This document shows positions 1-6,858 of a stretch of DNA of 8,430 nucleotides, in pieces. The notes beneath the pieces are model-generated. The model worked only from the letters and a program-made list of their open reading frames with translations. It searched no databases and was not told the DNA's origin. The DNA is from NC2004 sp050874905. Its GTDB lineage: Bacteria > Bacillota > Clostridia > Lachnospirales > Lachnospiraceae. Each line of letters starts with the position of its first letter. The stretch's first letter is position 1. The position numbers were made by a program, and so were the translations under genes. The stretch is from the NCBI GenBank assembly GCA_050874905.1, contig JBNMLP010000033.1, forward strand, positions 1-8,430, given 5' to 3'.

Positions 1-141
1 AACAATTTTCTCTAATTCAGGGAAAAGGATACAAACAAGTCTGGAAATGGAAGATTTTAGTTTTGCCCGTTCTTTTACTTTGTCAAAACGATAACGCGTG
101 AGTGACTTTAACTCCTCATTGTGATAAGATGTATCTGAGTA
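1..141 (-). pseudogene. IS110-family transposase, internal fragment
   Basis: Read on the minus strand, this stretch is open with no stop and gives a peptide containing YSDTSYHNEELKSLTRYR, then FDKVKERAKLKSS and ISRLVCILFPELEKIV. This looks like the part of IS110-family (DEDD, Tnp_IS110 N-terminal domain) transposases after the catalytic acidic residues, where 'ELKxLTRYR..KxRAKLK' and 'LFPELEK' types of motif recur. I recognise it from memory of the family, not from a search. The transposase continues past the left edge of the window, and its N-terminal part is missing. The recognisable sequence stops near base 139-141, where the opposite strand becomes hsdR. Upstream of that point the minus-strand frame stays open for at least some codons but no longer looks like a transposase. 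Neither an element end nor the non-coding end that carries the bridge RNA in this family is visible. It is therefore an IS remnant, or half of an assembly join. Confidence 0.72.
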
Positions 142-1907
142 CCCGTCCTGTTTATTATGAAAGCAGGGTTGTTCATTTGAAATTAGATGCCAATACACTG
201 GCATTAATTGATTCTACTTATGATGTTTTGGAACAGCAGGCAGATGCGGCAACTGTTGATAAGAGTAAGAAAATGTTAGGTCAGATGGAAAGTGTATTAG
301 GAGCAGATTCTACGATTGCATCTTTGTGTGATGATATTGTACAGCATTATGAAAAATATCGAGCAGGTTTATTGACAGGAAAAGCTATGATTGTAGCCTA
401 CTCACGTCCAATTGCAATGAAAATTTATCGGCGTATTTTGGAGATACGCCCAACGTGGAAAGATAAAATTGGGGTTGTGATGACTGGGGGAAATAATGAT
501 CCGGAAGATTGGAAAGAGATTATCGGTACGAAAGCACACAAAGAGGAGCTGGCAAGAAAATTCAAGGATAATGATGATCCGATGAAAATTGCCATTGTGG
601 TAGATATGTGGTTGACAGGTTTTGATGTCCCTTCTTTGGCAACAATGTACGTGTACAAACCGATGCACGGATATAATTTGATGCAGGCAATCGCACGTGT
701 CAATCGTGTATTTAAAGATAAGGAAGGTGGATTAATTGTAGATTACGTGGGAATTGCCTCTGCGTTAAAAACGGCAATGAAAGAGTATACCAAACGGGAT
801 CAATCCAGGTATGGAGATATGAATATTGCAAAGGTTGCCTATCCAAAATTTGAAGAAAAATTGCAGGTGTGTAAGGATTTGTTGCATGGATTTGACTTTA
901 GTGGATTTATGAATGGTACTCCTCTTGCCAGAGCAAAGGCAATTACGGGTGGTGTCAATTTTGTTTTGGATGCAACAAAGACGGAATTGAAGGATTTATT
1001 TTTGAAAGAGGCAATGCTTTTGAGGCAATCCAAATCACTTTGCTCCAGTATGCTGACAGAACAGGAGAGACTTGAGGCGGCATATATGGAAGCAGTTCGC
1101 TCTACGATTATGAAGATTACCTATGGTGGCACAGGTGGTAAAACATTGTCACTTGCACAGATTAACGATCAAATTAATGAATTGTTAAAAGCAGCAGTAC
1201 AGAGCGAAGGAGTAATAAGTTTATTTGATAGTAGTAAATCAGGTGGAGAGAATTTTAATCTGTTTGATCCGGCGGTGTTAGATGAAATTTCACGGATGAA
1301 GGAAAAGAATATTGCGGTAGAAATTTTGAAGAAACTGATGTCGGAGCAGGTGTCCTTGTATAAAAGGACAAATGTAGTGCAGTCACAGAAATTTTCAGAG
1401 AAGATTACACAATTAATGAATTCTTATTATAATGGTTTGATAACGAACGAGGAAGTAATCAAAGAATTAATAAAAACAGCGGAAGAAATCGCAAATCTCT
1501 ATAAGAATGGTCAAAAACTTGGATTATCTCAGGAAGAACTGGCTTTTTATGATGCATTAACCAAACCGGAGCATATTAAAGATTTTTATGAGAATAAAGA
1601 GTTAATTGAATTAACAAAAGCATTAACGGAAATGCTTCGCAAAAATCGCACGCTTGATTGGCAGAAAAAAGAAACAGCAAGAGCAACCATGCGGAAAATG
1701 GTAAAAAGACTTCTGAAAAAATATCATTACCCGCCAGAAGATTATGAATATGCTATAGACACGGTGATTAGTCAGTGTGAATTATGGACAGATAATACAG
1801 AAGTGGTAATACCATTTGAAAGCAATAAAAATGTTGCGTATTCTACACAAGCAGAGCAGGACTTAGGCATGGTCGCAGAATACAAACCTTTTCATAATGA
1901 TAACTAA
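102..1907 (+). pseudogene. hsdR: HsdR, type I restriction enzyme R subunit, 3' fragment
   Basis: This is the C-terminal part of the ATP-dependent DNA translocase/endonuclease subunit of a type I restriction-modification enzyme. The frame opens at a GTG at 102, but the first 13 or so codons are antisense IS110 sequence. HsdR similarity starts near codon 14 (TRPVYYESRVV). Visible parts are RecA-like motor 2, with KAMIVAYSRP (residues 94-103), MTGGNNDP (127-134), motif V VVDMWLTGFDVP (166-177) and motif VI QAIARVNR (195-202). A helical region follows, then a DUF3387/T1RH-like C-terminal domain (about 430-585). Full HsdR proteins are usually about 1000 residues. The N-terminal PD-(D/E)xK nuclease and motor 1 with Walker A and DEAH-type motifs are absent, so the product cannot cut DNA or hydrolyse ATP alone. 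No Shine-Dalgarno precedes 102. No hsdM or hsdS is in the window. The sequence is visibly more AT-rich than the genes to its right, as expected for a transferred restriction locus. The frame is otherwise intact to its natural TAA, so the truncation looks recent or artefactual. Confidence 0.9.
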
Positions 1908-1922
1908 ATAACAACAAACAAC

Positions 1923-1930
1923 AAGGAGGA
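1923..1930 (+). promoter_or_regulatory. Strong ribosome-binding site for the PH-domain gene
   Basis: AAGGAGGA lies 6 nt before the ATG at 1937 and is close to a perfect anti-16S match. It fixes the start codon. The 29-base gap after the hsdR stop holds no terminator. Read-through from upstream is therefore possible. A poor promoter candidate inside the end of hsdR (TTGAAA 1816-1821, 17-bp gap, TATTCT 1839-1844) is the only alternative I see. Confidence 0.85.
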
Positions 1931-1936
1931 TTTCAT

Positions 1937-2320
1937 ATGGCAGTAAACTTTAACACTAACAGCGTATTTAATTTAAAACCAATCAATACAGATGCTGTGC
2001 GCAGCGAGGTGGACGGGTTATTGATCGCAGGAGAACAGATCGAATTTGCTTTTCAGACAGTTCGCGATCAGTTGGTATTTACCAATAAGCGGATCATTTC
2101 GATTGACGTGCAGGGAATTACGGGAAAAAGAAAATCTTTTGCAACGATGCCGTATTCCAAGATCCAATATTTCTCCATTCAGACACCGGGATTTATGGAA
2201 CTGTTTCCTGATTCAGAATTATTTGTCATGTTTACCAATGGCTTTACGGCGCAGTTTGAATTTAAAGGGGCAGTGGACATTGGAAAGATAGGAAGAATGC
2301 TTTCGGAGTATGTGCTGTAA
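1937..2320 (+). CDS. PH-domain protein (bacterial PH / YvbH-like, DUF1696 type)
   Basis: This is a complete protein of 127 residues with the pattern of bacterial Pleckstrin-homology-like proteins (PF08000 type). An N-terminal segment of about 20 residues is followed by LLIAGEQIEFAFQTVRDQLVFTNKRII (split here as LLIAGEQIEFAF, residues 28-39, and RDQLVFTNKRII, 43-54). Then come GKRKSF (63-68), the strand pair PYSKIQYFSI (72-81), ELFVMFTNG (94-102), and a closing amphipathic helix IGKIGRMLSEYVL (115-127). The order of strands plus a C-terminal helix fits the PH fold, with 'T(N/D)KR' after the second strand as the family hallmark. There is no signal peptide or membrane segment, so it should be cytosolic. 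The precise function of this family is not known, and close relatives form oligomeric rings in structural work. It sits between the restriction remnant and a metal-export unit without an obvious link to either. The start is set by the AAGGAGGA site. Confidence 0.85.
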   Translation: MAVNFNTNSVFNLKPINTDAVRSEVDGLLIAGEQIEFAFQTVRDQLVFTNKRIISIDVQGITGKRKSFATMPYSKIQYFSIQTPGFMELFPDSELFVMFTNGFTAQFEFKGAVDIGKIGRMLSEYVL

Positions 2321-2323
2321 TTG

Positions 2324-2398
2324 CGGCTGCTTCACAAGACTGTTTTCTATTCCGTGGTATTGGTATGCTAAACTCTTTGAAAGCTGCCGAAAATTTTT
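2324..2398 (+). terminator. Possible weak terminator after the PH-domain gene
   Basis: CGGCTGCTT (2324-2332) can pair with AAGCTGCCG (2381-2389), with one mismatch in nine positions. AAAATTTTT (2390-2398) follows. The loop of about 48 bases is long for an intrinsic terminator, so this is tentative. No better terminator lies between the stop at 2320 and the promoter at 2401. Confidence 0.3.
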
Positions 2399-2400
2399 CC

Positions 2401-2430
2401 TTGACAATGCTGCTTGTCCTCCTCTATAAT
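2401..2430 (+). promoter_or_regulatory. Sigma-A promoter of the riboswitch-ATPase unit
   Basis: A perfect -35 TTGACA (2401-2406) and a perfect -10 TATAAT (2425-2430) are separated by 18 bp. Transcription should start near 2437. That leaves the riboswitch aptamer entirely inside the leader, followed by its terminator. The leader from start site to ATG is about 240 nt, typical of riboswitch-controlled genes. Confidence 0.9.
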
Positions 2431-2462
2431 ACGGATAAGTTTTTTGCGACAATTGGATACGG

Positions 2463-2561
2463 TTAAGAGGGAGTAGTTTAGATGCACTGTCAACAATCTC
2501 GGTGATTTTCACCTGGTGGTGCATGCCGGAATAGCATACGATTCGGTTATGAGACTTTTAA
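2463..2561 (+). ncRNA. yybP-ykoY (Mn2+-sensing) riboswitch aptamer
   Basis: The family marks are GGGAGUAG (2469-2476) just after the 5' strand of P1, and UUAUGAGACUUUU (2547-2559) at the 3' end. P1 is UUAAGAG (2463-2469) with CUUUUAA (2555-2561): seven pairs including one G-U. P2 is AUGCAC (2482-2487) with GUGCAU (2519-2524). P3 is GGUGA (2501-2505) with UCACC (2509-2513). P4 is CCG (2526-2528) with CGG (2544-2546), extended by G-U and A-U pairs. This four-helix layout and the conserved sequence match the yybP-ykoY class, known to bind Mn2+ and to control Mn2+ exporters and P-type ATPases. The pairing was worked out by hand. Its position between a consensus promoter and a P-type ATPase gene supports the call. 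Confidence 0.92.
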
Positions 2562-2616
2562 TGCAGAGAAAACAAAGCATAGCTTTTGTTCTGCATTAAG
2601 AGTCTCTTTTTATTTT
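2551..2616 (+). terminator. Riboswitch-controlled intrinsic terminator
   Basis: GAGACTTTTAATGCAG (2551-2566) pairs with CTGCATTAAGAGTCTC (2591-2606) over 16 bp with one G-U. An upper stem is capped by AAAGC-ATA-GCTTT (2574-2586). The T-rich run TTTTTATTTT (2607-2616) follows. The 5' arm includes the 3' strand of aptamer P1 (2555-2561), so the two structures exclude each other. Metal binding that holds P1 should block the hairpin and let transcription continue into the ATPase gene. Without ligand, transcription should stop here. Confidence 0.93.
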
Positions 2617-2678
2617 CTCTTTTCCAGACTGTCGCATGACGCACCAGACGTTGGTACATAATAGTAGGAGTTGGAGGA

Positions 2679-5279
2679 ATGACGATGAAAGAATGGTACA
2701 AAGAGACAGGAAAGCATGTAATGCTCCATTTGGACAGCAGGGAAGATGGCTTGACGGCTGTGCAGGTAAAAGAACGGCTCGACGAGTACGGAAGCAATGA
2801 GCTTGTGGAAGGGAAAAAGAAGAGCTTATTAGAAGTGTTCCTGCGACAGTTTTGTGATCTGCTCGTGATCATCCTGATCATTGCCGCCGTGATCTCTGCC
2901 GTTTCCGGAAATGCGGAGAGCACGATCGTAATCATTGCTGTTCTGATCTTAAATGCGATTTTGGGAACGGCACAGTACAGTAAGGCACAGAAATCATTGG
3001 ACAGCTTAAAATCATTATCGGCACCATGCGCAAAGGTGCGCCGGAATGGGGTAAAGATGGCTGTTGCTTCTAAGGATGTTGTGCCGGGGGATATTTTGGA
3101 GCTGGAAGCGGGCGATCTGGTTGTAGCGGATGGGCGTATTCTTCATAATTATTCCCTGCAGGTGAATGAAAGCTCACTGACCGGAGAATCCACCAATGTG
3201 GACAAAGAGGACGGTGTGATCCTGGAGGAGGCGGCTCTTGCTGACCGGAAAAATATGGTGTATTCCGGAAGCCTTGTGACCTATGGACGCGCAACCGTTG
3301 TTGTAACGGAAACCGGAATGCAGACGGAAATGGGAAAGATTGCCCGCCTCATGAACGATACAAAGGAGAAAAAAACTCCGCTTCAGGTGAGTCTGGATCA
3401 GTTCAGCAGCAAGCTTGCACTGGCGATCATGGGTATTTGTGTTGTCGTATTTCTGCTTGGCATTTACCGGGATATGAAGATCATCGATTCCTTGATGTTT
3501 GCGGTTGCGCTGGCAGTGGCTGCAATTCCGGAGGCACTTGGTTCGATCGTGACGATCGTACAGGCGATGGGAACGCAGAAAATGGCGCAGCAAAATGCGA
3601 TCATCAAGGATTTAAAAGCCGTAGAAAGTTTGGGCTGTGTTTCCGTTATCTGCTCCGATAAAACAGGAACATTAACACAGAATAAAATGACCGTGCAGCA
3701 TATTTTTGCCGATGGGGAAACGATCACACCGAAGCAGCTTGATGCCGCAGGTTCTGTGCAAAAGGAGCTTTTGCTCAATGCGGTGCTCAACAATGATTCT
3801 TCCATTGTAGACGGCGTAGGGATTGGTGATCCAACCGAGTTCGCTCTGCTTGCAATGCTGGATACGGAAAAATGGGATGTGGCGAAGCTGAGAGCGGAAC
3901 ATCCGCGTCTTAGTGAACTGGCATTTGATTCGGATCGCAAATTGATGAGTACCCTGTATCAGCAGGGGGAGCAGACGGTGATGTTTACCAAAGGAGCATT
4001 GGATGTTTTGCTTGACCGCACGGTGCGCATTTCTACGAAAGAGGGCGTAAGAGCGATCACTCAGGAAGACAAAGATACCATTATAAAGAAGAATCTGGAA
4101 TTTTCTGAGCAGGGACTTCGCGTGCTGGCATTTGCCAAAAAGGAAATGCGGGCAGGGGAGGAGCTCAATCTTGATTCGGAACAGGAGCTTACCTTTTTAG
4201 GTCTGATCTCGATGATTGATCCGCCGCGTGAGGAGTCTGTAGATGCAGTGGCAGATGCGGTTACTGCGGGGATTCGCCCGATCATGATCACGGGCGATCA
4301 TAAGGTAACGGCGACGGCGATCGCAAAGCAGATCGGTATTTTTAAAGAGGGAGATCTGGTTGTGGTTGGTCCGGAGCTGGATGTCATGTCGGAGGAAGAA
4401 CTGGACGAGAAGATCACGCACATCTCTGTCTATGCGCGGGTATCGCCGGAAAACAAGATACGCATTGTGGAAGCGTGGCAGAAACGTGGTAATATCGTGG
4501 CAATGACCGGGGACGGTGTCAACGATGCTCCGGCTTTGAAAAAGGCGGATATTGGTGTGGCAATGGGAATCACAGGAACAGAGGTATCCAAGGATGCGGC
4601 TTCCATGATCCTGTCGGATGATAATTTTGCAACGATCATCAAGGCGGTTGCCAACGGCCGGAATGTTTACCGTAATATTAAAAATGCGATCGAATTTCTG
4701 CTTTCCGGTAATATGGCAGGAATTTTTGCAGTGCTTTACACTTCGTTGCTCGCCCTTCCGGTTCCGTTCCAGCCGGTACATTTGCTGTTTATCAATCTGC
4801 TCACGGATTCTCTGCCGGCACTTGCGATCGGGATGGAACCGGCAGAGAAAAATCTGCTGAAACAGCCGCCGAGAGATCCGAAGGAAGGAATCTTAACGAA
4901 GCATTTCCTGTTCCAGATCGGATGGCAGGGAGCGTTGATCGCAGTCTGCACAATGGTGAGCTGGTATGAGGGCTTCCGTGTAAATGCTGCAACGGCAAGT
5001 ACGATGGCATTTGCAACGCTGACACTTGCACGTTTGTTTCATGGCTTTAACTGCCGGAGCGCATATTCCTTAAAAAAGATTGGATTCCGCAGAAACTGGT
5101 ACAGTCTGGGCGCGTTTTTGACGGGAGTACTGCTGCTTGCCGCAGTGTTACTGCTTCCTCCGCTTCATCAATTATTTGCGATCGCACCGCTTACGTTAAA
5201 ACAGTATGGTATGATCTTAGGGGGTGCACTGTTCCCTACACTATTGATCCAGATCGTGCGCATGCTCCGGGGAAAATGA
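2679..5279 (+). CDS. P2-type cation-transporting ATPase, PMCA-like (Ca2+/Mn2+ exporter)
   Basis: This membrane pump moves a divalent cation out of the cytosol using ATP. It is a full-length protein of 866 residues, the normal size for this group. An N-terminal cation-ATPase domain (about 3-56) is followed by TM1-2 (58-100) and the actuator domain with TGES (168-171). TM3-4 (246-294) carries the ion-binding AAIPEAL (281-287). Next are the phosphorylation site DKTGT (Asp327), the nucleotide domain with KGA (438-440), TGD (538-540) and the hinge TGDGVNDAP (610-618). TM5-10 lie between about 670 and 863. TM6 keeps N706 and D710 (NLLTD), the usual Ca2+/Mn2+ ligands. TM5 has SGNMAG (676-681): the Asn is kept, but the second-site Glu of SERCA is not. 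This fits a single-site PMCA/SPCA-like pump. There is no HMA metal-binding domain, so a Cu/Zn/Cd pump is unlikely. The upstream Mn2+ riboswitch suggests Mn2+ export, while sequence alone also permits Ca2+. Start choice: ATG 2679 has AGGAG (2666-2670) at 8 nt, and ATG 2685 has GGAGG (2673-2677) at 7 nt. Either could be used, the second perhaps preferred. Confidence 0.95.
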   Translation: MTMKEWYKETGKHVMLHLDSREDGLTAVQVKERLDEYGSNELVEGKKKSLLEVFLRQFCDLLVIILIIAAVISAVSGNAESTIVIIAVLILNAILGTAQYSKAQKSLDSLKSLSAPCAKVRRNGVKMAVASKDVVPGDILELEAGDLVVADGRILHNYSLQVNESSLTGESTNVDKEDGVILEEAALADRKNMVYSGSLVTYGRATVVVTETGMQTEMGKIARLMNDTKEKKTPLQVSLDQFSSKLALAIMGICVVVFLLGIYRDMKIIDSLMFAVALAVAAIPEALGSIVTIVQAMGTQKMAQQNAIIKDLKAVESLGCVSVICSDKTGTLTQNKMTVQHIFADGETITPKQLDAAGSVQKELLLNAVLNNDSSIVDGVGIGDPTEFALLAMLDTEKWDVAKLRAEHPRLSELAFDSDRKLMSTLYQQGEQTVMFTKGALDVLLDRTVRISTKEGVRAITQEDKDTIIKKNLEFSEQGLRVLAFAKKEMRAGEELNLDSEQELTFLGLISMIDPPREESVDAVADAVTAGIRPIMITGDHKVTATAIAKQIGIFKEGDLVVVGPELDVMSEEELDEKITHISVYARVSPENKIRIVEAWQKRGNIVAMTGDGVNDAPALKKADIGVAMGITGTEVSKDAASMILSDDNFATIIKAVANGRNVYRNIKNAIEFLLSGNMAGIFAVLYTSLLALPVPFQPVHLLFINLLTDSLPALAIGMEPAEKNLLKQPPRDPKEGILTKHFLFQIGWQGALIAVCTMVSWYEGFRVNAATASTMAFATLTLARLFHGFNCRSAYSLKKIGFRRNWYSLGAFLTGVLLLAAVLLLPPLHQLFAIAPLTLKQYGMILGGALFPTLLIQIVRMLRGK

Positions 5280-5300
5280 TCATTTGCATAGAACAAATGA
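5280..5300 (+). other. Hairpin just after the ATPase stop codon
   Basis: TCATTTG (5280-5286) and CAAATGA (5294-5300) form a 7-bp inverted repeat with a 7-nt loop directly after the stop. No T-run follows, so it is not a convincing intrinsic terminator. It may stabilise the mRNA end or terminate weakly. No other terminator separates the ATPase gene from glyS. Confidence 0.35.
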
Positions 5301-5310
5301 CATTTAAAGG

Positions 5311-5339
5311 TTGAAAATATGGGAATTACCCGTTACAAT
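5311..5339 (+). promoter_or_regulatory. glyS promoter
   Basis: TTGAAA (5311-5316) and TACAAT (5334-5339) are spaced by 17 bp, each one base from consensus. Transcription should begin near 5346, giving a leader of about 30 nt before the ATG at 5375. The ribosome-binding site AGAGG (5363-5367) lies 7 nt before the start. Confidence 0.8.
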
Positions 5340-5351
5340 AAGATATTGTAA
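5333..5351. promoter_or_regulatory. Perfect inverted repeat over the glyS -10 and start site: possible operator
   Basis: TTACAATA (5333-5340) and TATTGTAA (5344-5351) are perfect 8-bp arms separated by AGA. The left arm contains the -10 hexamer and the right arm covers the predicted start site. A dimeric repressor bound here would block polymerase. The site does not clearly match a regulator consensus I know. It is AT-rich, so chance cannot be excluded. Confidence 0.4.
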
Positions 5352-5374
5352 ATAAGATAGGAAGAGGTGTCAGT

Positions 5375-6772
5375 ATGGAAAAGACATTAGACAAAATTGT
5401 AGCACTGTGTAAATCGCGTGGATTTATTTATCCGGGTTCTGAGATTTACGGCGGTCTTGCGAATACATGGGATTATGGCAATCTTGGTGTGGAGCTGAAG
5501 AACAACGTAAAAAAGGCATGGTGGCAGAAGTTTATTCAGGAGAATCCATATAATGTAGGTGTGGATTGTGCCATTTTAATGAATCCACAGACATGGGTGG
5601 CTTCCGGTCATCTGGGCGGATTTTCCGATCCGTTGATGGACTGTAAAGAATGTAAGGAACGCCATCGTGCCGATAAGCTGATCGAGGATTACATGTTTGA
5701 GCATGGGATTGAGATCGAGGGCAGCGTAGACGGCTGGAGCAATGAAGAGATGATGAATTACATCGAGGAGAAAAACATTTGCTGTCCATCCTGTGGTGCA
5801 CACAATTTTACTGATATCCGTCAGTTCAATCTGATGTTTAAAACGTTCCAGGGTGTAACCGAGGATGCAAAGAATACGGTATATCTTCGTCCGGAGACGG
5901 CACAGGGTATTTTCGTCAACTTCAAGAATGTACAGCGTACCTCAAGAAAGAAGATTCCGTTTGGTATCGGTCAGATCGGTAAGTCCTTCCGTAATGAGAT
6001 CACACCGGGTAACTTTACGTTCCGTACCCGTGAGTTTGAGCAGATGGAATTAGAGTTCTTCTGTGAGCCGGGAACCGATATGGAGTGGTTCAGCTACTGG
6101 AGACAGTTCTGTATTGACTGGCTGTTAAAGCTTGGTATCAAAGAGGATGAAATGCGTGCAAGAGATCACAGCCCGGAGGAGCTTTGCTTCTATTCTAAGG
6201 GTACCACGGATCTTGAGTTTAAGTTCCCATTCGGATGGGGCGAGCTTTGGGGGATTGCAGACCGTACCGATTACGACCTGACCCAGCACCAGAATACATC
6301 CGGTGAGTCCATGGAATACTTTGACAATGAGAAGAATGAGAAATATATTCCTTATGTAATCGAGCCATCGCTCGGTGCTGACCGTGTGGTACTGGCATTT
6401 TTATGTGCAGCATACGATGAGGAGAATATTGGAACAGAGGAGAAGCCGGACGTTCGTACCGTTCTTCATTTCCATCCTGCATTAGCACCAGTGAAGATTG
6501 GTGTGCTTCCACTTTCCAAGAAGTTGAATGAAGGCGCAGAGAAGGTGTATGCAGAACTCTCCAAGTATTATAACTGTGAGTTTGATGACAGAGGTAACAT
6601 CGGAAAACGCTACCGTCGTCAGGACGAGATCGGTACGCCGTTCTGTGTTACGTATGATTTTGATTCCGAAGAAGATGGAGCAGTGACAGTACGTGACCGC
6701 GATACCATGGAACAGGAGCGTATCAAGATCGAAGACTTAAAAGCATACTTTGAAAAGAAATTTGAATGGTAA
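5375..6772 (+). CDS. glyS: Glycine--tRNA ligase (single-chain, class II, dimeric type)
   Basis: The enzyme charges tRNA-Gly with glycine in the cytosol and is essential for translation. The protein has 465 residues, the usual length for the eukaryote/archaea-like alpha2 GlyRS found in many Gram-positive bacteria, as opposed to the alpha2beta2 GlyQ/GlyS type. The N-terminus has CKSRGFIYPGSEIYGG (12-27) and TWDYGNLGVELK (31-42). Class II motif 2 is seen as GQIGKSFRNEITPG (199-212) with FRTREFEQME (216-225). Motif 3 is EPSLGADR (330-337). The stretch LRPETAQGIFVNF (171-183) is a family signature. CxxC pairs at Cys90/Cys93 and Cys137/Cys140 could bind zinc. Residues from about 365 to 465 form the HGTP anticodon-binding domain, with GKRYRRQDEIGTPFCVT (410-426). 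No insertion or missing catalytic residue was noticed. It is transcribed alone from the promoter at 5311-5339 and ends at the terminator at 6787-6819. Confidence 0.97.
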   Translation: MEKTLDKIVALCKSRGFIYPGSEIYGGLANTWDYGNLGVELKNNVKKAWWQKFIQENPYNVGVDCAILMNPQTWVASGHLGGFSDPLMDCKECKERHRADKLIEDYMFEHGIEIEGSVDGWSNEEMMNYIEEKNICCPSCGAHNFTDIRQFNLMFKTFQGVTEDAKNTVYLRPETAQGIFVNFKNVQRTSRKKIPFGIGQIGKSFRNEITPGNFTFRTREFEQMELEFFCEPGTDMEWFSYWRQFCIDWLLKLGIKEDEMRARDHSPEELCFYSKGTTDLEFKFPFGWGELWGIADRTDYDLTQHQNTSGESMEYFDNEKNEKYIPYVIEPSLGADRVVLAFLCAAYDEENIGTEEKPDVRTVLHFHPALAPVKIGVLPLSKKLNEGAEKVYAELSKYYNCEFDDRGNIGKRYRRQDEIGTPFCVTYDFDSEEDGAVTVRDRDTMEQERIKIEDLKAYFEKKFEW

Positions 6773-6786
6773 AAAATAATAATTAC

Positions 6787-6819
6787 GAGGAGGAAGCGAT
6801 CGCTTCCTTCTCTTTTTTT
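6787..6819 (+). terminator. Intrinsic terminator of glyS
   Basis: GAGGAGGAAGCG (6787-6798) pairs with CGCTTCCTTCTC (6801-6812) with one G-U. The top opens to a GATC-type loop. Seven T (6813-6819) follow. It sits 14 bases after the glyS stop and closes that unit before the ppdK promoter. Confidence 0.93.
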
Positions 6820-6858
6820 AAAAAAGCGCAAAAAAAGGCTTTTCTTGTGGCAATAATA

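Noticed and set aside
2219..2524. 101-codon minus-strand frame across the PH-gene end and the riboswitch
   Set aside because: It runs antisense through a promoter and a structured RNA and has no ribosome-binding site or recognisable motif.
3464..3940. 158-codon minus-strand frame inside the ATPase gene
   Set aside because: Shadow of the ATPase reading frame. Low-complexity Ser/Ala-rich translation with no domain.
4197..4781. 194-codon minus-strand frame inside the ATPase gene
   Set aside because: It is antisense to strongly conserved P-type ATPase motifs. The His/Arg-rich translation is typical of a shadow frame, with no start signals.
5280..5374. T-box or glycine riboswitch before glyS
   Set aside because: The leader is too short for either. 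No T-box sequence, terminator or glycine aptamer core is present.
6795..6804. GCGATCGC palindrome
   Set aside because: It is the top of the glyS terminator stem and needs no separate explanation.
6821..6845. Second terminator formed by AAAAAAGC ... GCTTTT before ppdK
   Set aside because: The stem is about six A-T-rich pairs and any pause would precede the ppdK start site. The strong terminator at 6787-6819 already explains termination.
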